NCBI GenBank assembly: GCA_965653495.1
Contig: CBFHAJ010000137.1
Span: 1 to 9,760 of the forward strand
Source of the DNA: AG41 sp965653495
Lineage (GTDB): Bacteria; Gemmatimonadota; Gemmatimonadetes; Gemmatimonadales; GWC2-71-9
DNA length: 9,760 nucleotides
Direction of reading: 5' to 3'
A program made the translations under genes and the position numbers. Numbering within the stretch: the stretch's first letter is position 1; each line of letters opens with the position of its first letter. Shown here one piece after another: positions 1-6,195 of this stretch. The notes beneath the pieces are model-generated. The model made no database searches, had not been told where the DNA came from, and saw only the letters and a program-made list of their open reading frames with translations.

Positions 1-309
1 CGTGAGACAGTTCGGTCTGTATCCGGTGCGGGCGTTGGAGTGTTGAGGGATGTCGTCCGTAGTACGAGAGGACCCGGACGAAGCGACCTCTCGTGTCCCG
101 GCTGTCCTGCCAAGGGCAACGCCGGTTAGCGATGTCGCGCGGGGATAACCGCTGAATGCATCTAAGTGGGAAACCCTCCCCAAGATGAACACTCCCGAGC
201 CGCAAGGCTCCTGAAGGGCCCTGGGAGACTACCAGGTTGATAGGCGGCAGGTGCACGGCGCGCGAGCGCTTCAGCCGAGCCGTACTAATTGCCCGTGAGG
301 CTTGATCTC
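1..309 (+). rRNA. rrl: 23S ribosomal RNA, 3' end (partial)
   Basis: This is the last roughly 300 nt of a 23S rRNA gene, cut by the left edge. The universally conserved sarcin-ricin loop (AGTACGAGAGGACC) is at 61-74, the site where elongation factors contact the large subunit. The CGTGAGACAGTTCGGTC segment at the very start and the CCGTACTAATTGCCCGTGAGG segment near 280-300 also match the conserved 3' domain (domain VI and the end of domain V). The 3' end is placed near 307-309 because GGCTTGATC there corresponds to the E. coli GGCTTAACC that pairs with the 5' end of the molecule. That 5' end is outside the window, so the exact terminus is uncertain by a few bases. The identity itself is certain. 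Confidence 0.97.
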
Positions 310-316
310 TTCTCTC

Positions 317-332
317 TCGAGGTGAGCCTCGA
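317..332 (+). other. Small hairpin in the 23S-5S spacer
   Basis: TCGAGG at 317-322 pairs perfectly with CCTCGA at 327-332 around a TGAG tetraloop. The rRNA spacer (about 310-357) holds nothing else recognisable and no tRNA. The hairpin may be a processing element between the two rRNAs, but that role is inference; a short GC-rich stem can arise by chance. Confidence 0.35.
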
Positions 333-357
333 CACCACATTGCTCGTCGGACTGTTT

Positions 358-475
358 TGCTGGCGACTCGCGCGACGGGGCCACACCCGTTCCCATCCCG
401 AACACGGTCGTTAAGCCCGTCAGCGCCGATGGTACTGCGACTGCGAGGTCGTGGGAGAGTAGGCCGTTGCCAGCT
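358..475 (+). rRNA. rrf: 5S ribosomal RNA
   Basis: This is a complete 5S rRNA gene of about 116-118 nt. The terminal helix I is visible: GCTGGCGAC at 359-367 pairs with GTTGCCAGC at 466-474, including one G-U pair. Between them lie the conserved CCACACCCGTTCCCATCCCGAACACGG core (392-418), with the CCATCCCGAAC signature, the GATGGTACTGCGA segment (428-440) and the GTGGGAGAGTAGG segment (451-463) typical of bacterial 5S. It lies about 50 nt after the 23S end, the usual rrn operon order. Ends are set from helix I and could be off by one to three bases. Confidence 0.95.
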
Positions 476-483
476 TCCCAAGT

Positions 484-523
484 CGACGCCCGTTCGGTGC
501 CCCCGGACGGGCGTCGTGTCATT
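484..523 (+). terminator. Strong hairpin after 5S rRNA, probable rrn terminator
   Basis: CGACGCCCGT at 484-493 pairs perfectly with ACGGGCGTCG at 507-516. The pairing extends inward through TCGG (494-497) and CCGG (503-506), with one G-U pair, to a loop of 5 nt, giving a stem of about 14 bp. The sequence after it (TGTCATT) is a poor U-tract, so termination may be incomplete. The position right after 5S argues for an rrn terminator. The era start codon is only 18 nt past the stem. Confidence 0.7.
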
Positions 524-534
524 AGGTTCTGCGC

Positions 535-1395
535 ATGACGCGCTGCGGCACCGTCGTCCTCGCCGGCCGGCCCAACGTCGGCAAATCGACGCTCCTCAAC
601 GCCCTCGTCGGTGAGCACCTCGCCATCGTCTCCCCCAAGCCCCAATCCACCCGGCTCCCGGTCGTGGGCCTGCTCACCCGCGCCGACGCACAGTTCATCT
701 TCACCGACTCTCCCGGCCTGCTCGAGCCGGAATACCAGCTGCACGCCGCCATGCGGGCCGCCGCCGTGCGTGCCATCGAGGAGGCCGAGGTCATTGCGTA
801 TCTGCACCCTTTGTCCGAGTATCCGGCCCCGCCGCTCGAGCAGGTGGCCAAGCTGGGCCGACTGCCGCGCGCCCCGATCGTCACCGTGTATACAAAAGCC
901 GATCTGGCGCCGACCTCTACCGACCTCTACCGACCTCTACCGACGTCTGCCGTCGCGGTTTCCGCCCTCACCGGCGCGGGTCTCGACACGCTGCTCGACA
1001 CGCTGCGCGCGGTGCTCCCCGAGAGCCCCTTTCACTTCGATCCCGACGAGCTCGCCACCCAGCCCATGCGCTTCTTCGCCGCCGAGTTTGTCCGTGAAGC
1101 CGCGTTCGATCAGCTGAACGAAGAGCTGCCGTACAGTGTGGCCGTCGAGATCGACGAGTTCCGGGAGGGCCAGACGCCCGTGTATATTCGGGCGGTCATC
1201 TATGTCGAGCGCGTCAGCCAGAAGGGCATCGTGATCGGCGACGGCGGCCGCACGATCAAAGCCCTCGGCCAGGCGGCGCGCGCCAAGATCGAAGGGCTGC
1301 TCGGCGCGCCGGTGTTTCTCGAGCTGCACGCCAAAGTGCTGCCCAAGTGGCGGCGTCGCGCCGCCTCGCTCAAACGCCTGGGGTACGCCCGATGA
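535..1395 (+). CDS. era: GTPase Era, ribosome small-subunit assembly
   Basis: A 286-residue protein, close to the usual 290-300 of Era, with both family domains. The N-terminal GTPase domain shows G1 GRPNVGKST (11-19), the switch I QSTR (37-40), G3 DSPG (58-61), G4 TKAD (120-123) and G5 SAL (143-145). G4 has Thr where Era usually has Asn, and G3 has Ser where Thr is common; both are mild changes. The C-terminal KH domain has the IGDGG loop at 234-238 and the ending KWRRRAASLKRLGYAR. In E. coli Era binds the 3' end of 16S rRNA and helps 30S maturation; I infer the same here. ATG 535 gives a P-loop at the normal distance from the N terminus, although only a weak AGG lies upstream. A 10-bp tandem repeat sits between G4 and G5. 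The gene follows the rRNA operon directly, and its stop overlaps the next gene (ATGA). Confidence 0.95.
   Translation: MTRCGTVVLAGRPNVGKSTLLNALVGEHLAIVSPKPQSTRLPVVGLLTRADAQFIFTDSPGLLEPEYQLHAAMRAAAVRAIEEAEVIAYLHPLSEYPAPPLEQVAKLGRLPRAPIVTVYTKADLAPTSTDLYRPLPTSAVAVSALTGAGLDTLLDTLRAVLPESPFHFDPDELATQPMRFFAAEFVREAAFDQLNEELPYSVAVEIDEFREGQTPVYIRAVIYVERVSQKGIVIGDGGRTIKALGQAARAKIEGLLGAPVFLELHAKVLPKWRRRAASLKRLGYAR
911..948 (+). repeat. 10-bp tandem repeat inside era
   Basis: CGACCTCTAC occurs three times without a mismatch (911-920, 921-930, 931-940), followed by CGACGTCT (941-948), a partial copy with one change. Ten is not a multiple of three, so each copy is read in a different frame and encodes a different peptide, together giving T-S-T-D-L-Y-R-P-L-P-T-S around residues 126-138. 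Three copies keep the frame; losing or gaining one would shift it within the GTPase domain. The repeat lies in the variable stretch between the G4 and G5 motifs. Confidence 0.95.
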
Positions 1396-1565
1396 GTCTC
1401 GCGCCCGACCTGCTGGAGATCCTCGTCTGCCCCAAGTGCAAGGGGCCCCTCGAGCACCGCACGGCGCCTCCCCCGGAGACCCTGGTGTGCCAGGCGTGCC
1501 GCCTCATTTACGCGGTCGAGGACGACATTCCCATCATGCTGATCGACGAGGCACGACACTTCTAG
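1392..1565 (+). CDS. Trm112/UPF0434 (YcaR-type) small zinc-binding protein
   Basis: A 57-residue protein of the Trm112p-like/UPF0434 family, whose bacterial members are usually about 60 residues. It opens with the family's typical LLEILVCPKCKGPL (7-20), has a second cysteine pair C33-x-x-C36 in TLVCQACRLIYAVEDDIPIML, and keeps the D-D-I-P-x-M-L ending. The four cysteines (13, 16, 33, 36) would bind one zinc. Eukaryotic and archaeal Trm112 activates methyltransferases that act on tRNA, rRNA and a release factor; the bacterial role is not established, so function is left open. ATG 1392 overlaps the era stop by four bases (ATGA), implying translational coupling with era. Being next to a ribosome-assembly GTPase fits a translation-related role, but that is inference. 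Confidence 0.88.
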   Translation: MSLAPDLLEILVCPKCKGPLEHRTAPPPETLVCQACRLIYAVEDDIPIMLIDEARHF

Positions 1566-1586
1566 GCGGCGCCGGCGCGCATTTGT

Positions 1587-1620
1587 TTGACACCTGCCTC
1601 CAGCAGGCCTAAGTTTAGGC
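1587..1620 (+). promoter_or_regulatory. Possible promoter with two inverted repeats before the GGDEF-like gene
   Basis: A perfect -35 hexamer TTGACA lies at 1587-1592. At a 17-bp spacing the -10 position holds TAAGTT (1610-1615), which matches only 3 of 6 consensus bases. Two abutting inverted repeats fill the region: CCTGC/GCAGG (1593-1597 and 1603-1607, loop of 5) and GCCTAA-GT-TTAGGC (1607-1620). The second covers the -10 position and could be an operator. This is the first non-coding gap after the era pair, so a promoter is expected about here. The assignment rests on a single good hexamer and is tentative. Confidence 0.4.
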
Positions 1621-1647
1621 GCGCTCGACCCTTACGCGAGGAGCCAG

Positions 1648-2613
1648 GTGCGCGGGACGCGCCCGACGATTCTGTTTTTCTCGCCGGCTGGTCGCGCGGT
1701 ACCCGATTTCCTGGCACGCTGGGTCAACGGCAAGGGCCTCACCATCGTCCCCGTGCCGGATCCGGGTGACGTCGAACAGCGGGTACTGCGGTCCCTGCCG
1801 CAGCTGGTGGTGATCGATGCCGACGGCGGCCCGCAGGGACTGGCCCTGTGCAGCCGGCTCAAGGGGGATTCCTATTCCGCCATCGTCCCGCTCGCTGTGC
1901 TCACCAGCCGGCACACCACCGATCGTGTGCAGGAGTGGTTCAACGCGGGCGCGGACGAGGTGATCAGCCCGTTGTTCGAGCCCGTGGAGCAGGCGAGCCG
2001 GCTCGACGGCCTCATGACGCGCACCGCGCGCGACGTGGCGGTCAACCCCTCCACCCGGCTGCCCGGGACCACCGAAATCGAGCGCGAGATCCGGCGGCGC
2101 ATGGAAAACGGCGAGCTGTTCGCCGTGTGCTACGCCGACCTCGATCACTTCAAGGAATTCAATGACCGTTACAGCTACAACGACGGCGATCGCGTGATCT
2201 ACATCCTGTCCCGCATCCTGCACGACGTGGTAAAAGGGCTGCTGGGCGGGCGGGGGTTCATCGGGCATATCGGGGGCGACGACTTCATTTTCATCATCCC
2301 GTTCGACGCGATCCCCGAGGTATGCGGCGAGGTGCTGGAGGTGTTCGACACGCTCATCCCCTACCAGTACAACGAGCAGGACCGCCGCGCCGGCTACTAC
2401 TTCGGCAAGGACCGGCGCGGCCAGCTGCACCGCGTGCCGCTCATGACTCTGTCGATCGGGATCGTGACGAACCAGCACCGCCGCTTCGCACACCCGGCCC
2501 AGGTGAGCGAGCTCGCTACCGAAATGAAGAGTTACGCGAAGACGCAGCCCGGATCGGTGTTCGTGGTCGATCGGCGCCACGACCCGGAGCTCGATGACAC
2601 CGACACGCGCTGA
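1648..2613 (+). CDS. Receiver-like and GGDEF-like signalling protein, both domains degenerate
   Basis: A 321-residue soluble protein. Residues about 5-125 look like a response-regulator receiver fold: VVIDADG has the phospho-acceptor position at D57, PLAVLTS has T86, and GADEVISP ends the fold. The N-terminal acidic pair and the conserved Lys (Ser107 in ISP) are missing, so it is probably a pseudo-receiver. Residues about 140-310 resemble a diguanylate cyclase: YADLDHFKEFND (162-173), the DGDRVIYILSRIL helix (179-191), and the signature GGDDF (209-213) in place of GG[D/E]EF. The inhibitory RxxD site is absent at its usual spacing. Cyclic-di-GMP synthesis is therefore doubtful; nucleotide binding or protein-protein signalling is equally possible. 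GTG 1648 is chosen because GAGGAG lies 4 bases upstream (1638-1643). The next gene starts 12 nt after the stop, so the two are probably co-transcribed. Confidence 0.82.
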   Translation: MRGTRPTILFFSPAGRAVPDFLARWVNGKGLTIVPVPDPGDVEQRVLRSLPQLVVIDADGGPQGLALCSRLKGDSYSAIVPLAVLTSRHTTDRVQEWFNAGADEVISPLFEPVEQASRLDGLMTRTARDVAVNPSTRLPGTTEIEREIRRRMENGELFAVCYADLDHFKEFNDRYSYNDGDRVIYILSRILHDVVKGLLGGRGFIGHIGGDDFIFIIPFDAIPEVCGEVLEVFDTLIPYQYNEQDRRAGYYFGKDRRGQLHRVPLMTLSIGIVTNQHRRFAHPAQVSELATEMKSYAKTQPGSVFVVDRRHDPELDDTDTR

Positions 2614-2625
2614 ACGGAGCGGGGC

Positions 2626-3519
2626 GTGAACGTCACCTGTCCGTCGTGCGAGACGATGTACCGCGTGGACCCCGCCAAGGTGCCGCCCGGCGGGATCCGC
2701 GCCCGCTGCGCGGTGTGCAGCGCCACGTTTCCTGTGAGCGTTACCGCCGCGGCAGCCGCGCCTGCCCCCGCCGCCGCTCCCGCCCCCGCGACGGCTCCGG
2801 CTGCAGCCCGCGCCGCGGTCAGTCCGGCTCCACCGTCCCCACCATCGCCACCGCCCGCGGCTCCTCCCCCGGTTTCCGCGCGGCCGCCCACTCCGCCGCC
2901 GGCGCCGCCACCGGTCGCAGTGCCGCCGCGGCCGCCAGCGATGCCCCGCTTCTCGGGGCCGGTGCGAGCACCTGCGGGTACGCCGGCTGCCCCGGCGCCG
3001 CCGCCGCCCGCGCCGCCGCGACCCGCCGCGCCAGCGGCTCCCGTGCGGCCGCCGGCTCCGCCATCTGCCGGACCGGCCGCGACCGGACCTCGGGCCACGC
3101 CCCCTACTCTGACGCCGCCGCAGGCACCACCGACGCGGCCGGCTCCCGCCCCGCCACCGCCGGCCCAGTCCGTGGCGCCCGCACGCCCGGCGAGCCCCCC
3201 GCCTCCGCAGCCGTCCGGGCCTGGGGCCGGGCAGCGGATGACGGGTCCGCTCCGGCCGGTGAACCCGTTCATGGTGCAGGATCCGAAACAGAAAGCGCGG
3301 CGACTCGCGCGCGCGCTCGTGTCAGACCTGGTGGTGTACCATCCCGAGAAGCGCCAGCAGGGTTTGCGCGACGGCACGCTGCCGCAGCTGTTCAGAGAAG
3401 AAATCGAGAAGAGCTGGCAGGAGTACGTCGAGCAGGTCGGAGCCGAGATCGCCAAGAGCACGACGTTCTGGGCGGAAGCCCTGAACGAGATCCTGGCGGG
3501 AGGAAACAAGGTCTTCTGA
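2626..3519 (+). CDS. MJ0042-type zinc-ribbon protein with long Pro/Ala linker
   Basis: A 297-residue protein in three parts. Residues 1-37 form an MJ0042-type zinc ribbon: C5-P-x-C8, then Y12-R-V, then G-G-I-R-A-R-C28-x-x-C31 and F35. Residues about 38-212 are a low-complexity linker made mostly of Pro and Ala with some Arg, Ser and Thr, predicted disordered. Residues about 215-297 form a charged helical domain (KQKARRLARALVSDLVVYHP at 221-240, then REEIEKSWQEYVEQVGAEI and FWAEALNEIL). Similar zinc-ribbon/linker/helix proteins occur in deltaproteobacteria, acidobacteria and relatives; no function is established that I know of. There is no signal peptide or membrane segment. GTG 2626 is supported by GGAG at 2616-2619. 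The linker gives extreme GC content and long open frames on all strands, which are artefacts. Confidence 0.82.
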   Translation: MNVTCPSCETMYRVDPAKVPPGGIRARCAVCSATFPVSVTAAAAAPAPAAAPAPATAPAAARAAVSPAPPSPPSPPPAAPPPVSARPPTPPPAPPPVAVPPRPPAMPRFSGPVRAPAGTPAAPAPPPPAPPRPAAPAAPVRPPAPPSAGPAATGPRATPPTLTPPQAPPTRPAPAPPPPAQSVAPARPASPPPPQPSGPGAGQRMTGPLRPVNPFMVQDPKQKARRLARALVSDLVVYHPEKRQQGLRDGTLPQLFREEIEKSWQEYVEQVGAEIAKSTTFWAEALNEILAGGNKVF

Positions 3520-3531
3520 GGCTGGTGCGTG

Positions 3532-3568
3532 GGCCTCTAACCCGTTATTTTTCCTAGCAGTTAGAGCC
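3532..3568 (+). promoter_or_regulatory. Upstream hairpin overlapping the pre-prfB terminator arm
   Basis: CTCTAAC at 3535-3541 pairs perfectly with GTTAGAG at 3560-3566. Adding GG (3532-3533) against CC (3567-3568) with C3534 bulged gives about 9 bp around an 18-nt, T-rich loop. Its 3' arm shares 3564-3568 with the 5' arm of the next hairpin, so the two cannot form together. This could act as an antiterminator, or be accidental. Confidence 0.4.
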
Positions 3569-3600
3569 GCCCTCCGATCCGCCGGGGGCGGCTCGTTTCC
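3564..3600 (+). terminator. Terminator-like hairpin between the zinc-ribbon gene and prfB
   Basis: GAGCCGCCC at 3564-3572 pairs perfectly with GGGCGGCTC at 3586-3594 around a 13-nt loop, followed by GTTTCC, a short and imperfect U-tract. It lies 45 nt after the zinc-ribbon stop, the right place for a terminator of the upstream pair of genes. It ends only about 30 nt before the prfB start, which leaves almost no room for a separate prfB promoter downstream of it. Confidence 0.6.
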
Positions 3601-3624
3601 TACAGGCGAGCCGAGAGCGCTACC

Positions 3625-4726
3625 GTGGCCCTATCCGACCGATTCGTCGAGTTCGACCGTCGCCTCACCGAGCTGCGGAGCTTCCTTTGACGTAGAAGGG
3701 AAGACCAAGCGGCTGGGCGAGCTGGAGCACGCCATGGCCGAGGGCAGTGTCTGGGCCGATTCTGCGCTGGCGCGTCAGGTGGTGGAGGAAGTGAAGAGCC
3801 TCAAGGGCTGGCTCGAGCCCTACAACGCGTTGCGCAAGCGGCTCGACGATACGCGCGGCCTGGCGGAATTGGCCGAAGCCGAGACCGACGAAGCGCTCAA
3901 TCGCGAGCTCGACGCCGACGCCGACCGCATCGCGGCCGATCTCGAGAAGCTCGAGCTGCGCAACATGCTGCGTGGCAGCGACGACGCCCGCGACGCCCTG
4001 CTCACGATTCATCCCGGGGCGGGGGGAACCGAATCGCAAGATTGGGCCGAGATGCTGATGCGCATGTACACGCGCTGGGCCGAGCGACACGGCTTCAAGG
4101 TCGAGCTGCTGGACATGCTCGAGGGCGAGGAGGCGGGGATCAAGTCCGTCGATCTCCAGATCAGCGGCCAGTACGCGTACGGCCTGCTCAAGGCCGAGAA
4201 GGGGGTGCATCGGCTGGTGCGCATCTCGCCGTTCGATTCCCAGTCGCGGCGCCACACATCGTTCGCGTCGGTGTTCGTCTACCCGGTCGTCGAGGAGGAC
4301 ATCGAGATCGAGATCAACCCGGACGACCTGCGGATCGACACGTTCCGGGCCTCGGGTAAGGGCGGGCAGCACGTCAACAAGACGTCGTCCGCGGTACGCA
4401 TCACCCATTTGCCGACCGGGATCGTCGTCTCGTGCCAACAGGAGCGCAGCCAGTTCAAGAACAAGGCGACCGCGCTGAAGATGCTGAAGGCGCGGCTGTA
4501 CGAGCGCGCGGTGGAGGAGCGGGAGGCCAAGAAGGCCGAGGTAGACAAGCAGAAGACCGACATCTCGTGGGGCAACCAGATCCGCTCGTACGTGTTCCAG
4601 CCGTACACCATGGTGAACGATCACCGCACCGAGTTGAAGGTGTCGGACGTGCAGCGGGTGATGGATGGCGATCTCGATCCGTTCATCGAGGCGTACTTGA
4701 AGCGCTTCGGGAGCAAGGCGGCGTGA
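3625..4726 (+). CDS. prfB: Peptide chain release factor 2 (RF2), made by programmed +1 frameshift
   Basis: RF2 recognises UGA and UAA stops and releases the finished peptide. The gene is in two frames: GTG 3625 opens 21 codons ending at TGA 3688-3690, and the rest continues in the +1 frame from GAC 3689 to the stop at 4724-4726, giving about 366 residues against 365 in E. coli. The junction reads R-S-F-L then D-V-E-G-K-T-K-R-L. Codon-recognition SPF (about 201-203) marks it as RF2 rather than RF1, and the catalytic GGQ (about 246-248) lies in RASGKGGQHVNKT. The conserved HPGAGGTESQDWAEML block is also present. An annotation pipeline would wrongly start it at ATG 3734 and lose the first 36 residues. 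The start rests on homology and a modest GAGAG at 3613-3617. The stop overlaps lysS by GTGA. Confidence 0.96.
3677..3691 (+). promoter_or_regulatory. RF2 autoregulatory +1 frameshift site
   Basis: The slippery stop CTT-TGA-C is at 3685-3691, identical to the core of the E. coli prfB site. A Shine-Dalgarno-like GGAG (3677-3680) lies 4 nt before CTT, close to the 3-nt spacing in E. coli. In the known mechanism, low RF2 makes the ribosome pause at the UGA and slip +1 on CUU-U, producing full-length RF2; abundant RF2 ends translation at the UGA. The reading frames on both sides match RF2 here, so this is not a sequencing error. Confidence 0.95.
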
Positions 4727-6195
4727 CCAGCTTCGTGGAAGCCGCACGGCGCGAGAAGCTCGCCGAGCTGACCAAGCGCGGGGTGGTCCCGTTCGCCTAT
4801 CGGTTCGATCGGTCGGGCGCGATCGCTCCGGCGCTCGCGGGCTTCCGCGAGGGGGACGCCACCGTCCATCGTCTCGCCGGGCGGCTGATCCTGCTCCGCC
4901 CGATGGGCAAAACGACCTTCGGGCACCTCGAAGATCGCTCGGGGAAGATCCAGGTTTATCTCAAGGTCGACGAGGTCGGTGCGAAGCCGTACGAGGTGGT
5001 GAAGCTGCTCGACCTGGGCGACGTGATCGGCGTGGAAGGGCCGCTGTTTCGCACCAACGCCGGCGAAGTCACGGTACGGGTGAAGCAGTTCACGCTGCTC
5101 ACGAAGTCGCTGCGCCCGTTGCCGCTCGGAAAGGCCGATGCAGAAGGAAAGAAGCACGGCGAGCTGTCGGACCCTGAGCTGCGCGCCCGCCAACGGTACG
5201 CCCACCTGGCGGTGGACCCCGAGGCGCGCGAGCGATTCCAGCTCCGGGCGCGGGTGGTGACGGCGGTGCGAAAGTTCTTCGACGCCCGCGGCTACATCGA
5301 GGTCGAGACGCCGGTGCTGCAGCCGTTGTACGGCGGGGCTACCGCACGTCCCTTCAAGACGCGCTACGAGGCGCTCGACGCAGACTTCTATCTGCGGATC
5401 GCCGACGAGCTGTACTTGAAGCGCTGCATCGTCGGCGGGCTCGAGCGGGTGTACGAAATCGGCCACGATTTCCGGAACGAAGGGCTCTCGCGGTTCCACA
5501 ACCCCGAGTTCACAATGGTCGAGTGGTACGAGGCGTATGCCGACTACGACGTCATGCGGCAGCTCACCGAGGACCTGGTCGCCGGGATCGTGCGTGAGTT
5601 GTTCGAGACAGCTACTCTCGAGCGGCACGGCGCGACGCTCAACTTCGAGCAGCCGTTCGCGCGCAAGGATTATTACACGCTGGTGCGGGAGACGGCGGGT
5701 GTGGATCTGGCGCGGGCGAGTGAGGCCGAGCTGCGCGCTGCCCTCAAGCGCAAGGACGTGGCGGAGGCGGACGCGCTGTCCGGCGCGAAGCTGGTGGATG
5801 AGGTGTTCAAGAACTACGTGGAGCCGACGCTGGTGCAGCCGACGTTCGTGCTCGATTACCCCGTGGCCCTGTCGCCGCTCGCGAAGCTCAAGCGCGACGA
5901 CCCGACACGCGTGGAGCGCTGGGAGCTCTTCATCCAGAAGCGGGAGCTGGCCAACGCCTTCAGCGAGCTGAACGATCCCGACGAGCAGCGCCGCCGGTTC
6001 GAGCAGCAGGGGCGGTTGCGCGCCGCCGGGGACGCCGAGGCCCAGCAGCTGGACGAGGATTTCATCCGGGCGCTCGAGTATGGCATGCCTCCCACGGGCG
6101 GCGTGGGCTTGGGACTCGATCGCTTGCTCATGATTCTGGCGGACCAGCCGCATATCCGCGACGTCATCCTCTTTCCCATGCTGCGCCCGGAATGA
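4723..6195 (+). CDS. lysS: Lysine--tRNA ligase, class II
   Basis: Charges tRNA(Lys) with lysine in the cytoplasm. The 490 residues match the usual 490-510. An OB-fold tRNA anticodon-binding domain spans about 48-130 (VHRLAGRLILLRPMGKTTFGHLEDRSGKIQVY). The class II catalytic domain follows, with motif 1 around 183-201 (FFDARGYIEVETPVLQP), motif 2 around 249-269 (FRNEG at 250-254, then HNPEFTMVEWY at 259-269) and motif 3 GGVGLGLDRLLM at 459-470. The lysine-specific ELYLKRCIVGG segment (229-239) is present. The OB domain and full length rule out the short EF-P lysine ligase EpmA. GTG 4723 overlaps the prfB stop (GTGA) and has GGGAG at 4709-4713, nine bases upstream. A longer open frame runs upstream inside prfB but is only overlap. 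The stop overlaps the next ATG, continuing the coupled operon. Confidence 0.96.
   Translation: MTSFVEAARREKLAELTKRGVVPFAYRFDRSGAIAPALAGFREGDATVHRLAGRLILLRPMGKTTFGHLEDRSGKIQVYLKVDEVGAKPYEVVKLLDLGDVIGVEGPLFRTNAGEVTVRVKQFTLLTKSLRPLPLGKADAEGKKHGELSDPELRARQRYAHLAVDPEARERFQLRARVVTAVRKFFDARGYIEVETPVLQPLYGGATARPFKTRYEALDADFYLRIADELYLKRCIVGGLERVYEIGHDFRNEGLSRFHNPEFTMVEWYEAYADYDVMRQLTEDLVAGIVRELFETATLERHGATLNFEQPFARKDYYTLVRETAGVDLARASEAELRAALKRKDVAEADALSGAKLVDEVFKNYVEPTLVQPTFVLDYPVALSPLAKLKRDDPTRVERWELFIQKRELANAFSELNDPDEQRRRFEQQGRLRAAGDAEAQQLDEDFIRALEYGMPPTGGVGLGLDRLLMILADQPHIRDVILFPMLRPE

Noticed and set aside
310..357. Possible tRNA in the 23S-5S spacer
   Set aside because: The spacer is under 50 nt and has no cloverleaf or T-loop sequence.
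271..807. Minus-strand open frame across the 5S rRNA and start of era
   Set aside because: It runs through rRNA and antisense to era, with no supporting motif.
911..948. Tandem repeat considered as a CRISPR-like array
   Set aside because: Units are 10 bp with no spacers and lie inside a coding gene.
1569..1578. Palindrome GCGCCGGCGC just after the Trm112-like gene, considered as a terminator
   Set aside because: It has no room for a loop, and the TTTGTTT downstream is not a clean U-tract. Short GC palindromes are common at this base composition.
2532..3509. Minus-strand Gly/Ala-rich open frame of 325 codons
   Set aside because: It is the complement of the Pro/Ala linker of the zinc-ribbon gene; Pro codons read backwards give Gly, so the glycine richness is an artefact.
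3688..3690. In-frame TGA near the start of prfB, considered as a pseudogene or sequencing frameshift
   Set aside because: The CTT-TGA-C context, upstream GGAG and exact +1 continuation of RF2 homology are the hallmarks of programmed frameshifting.
4621..6153. Long minus-strand open frame (510 codons) opposite prfB/lysS
   Set aside because: It is the mirror of lysS in GC-rich DNA, where stop codons are rare on the opposite strand. Its translation is Arg/His/Leu-rich with no recognisable motif, while the + strand encodes a full LysRS.
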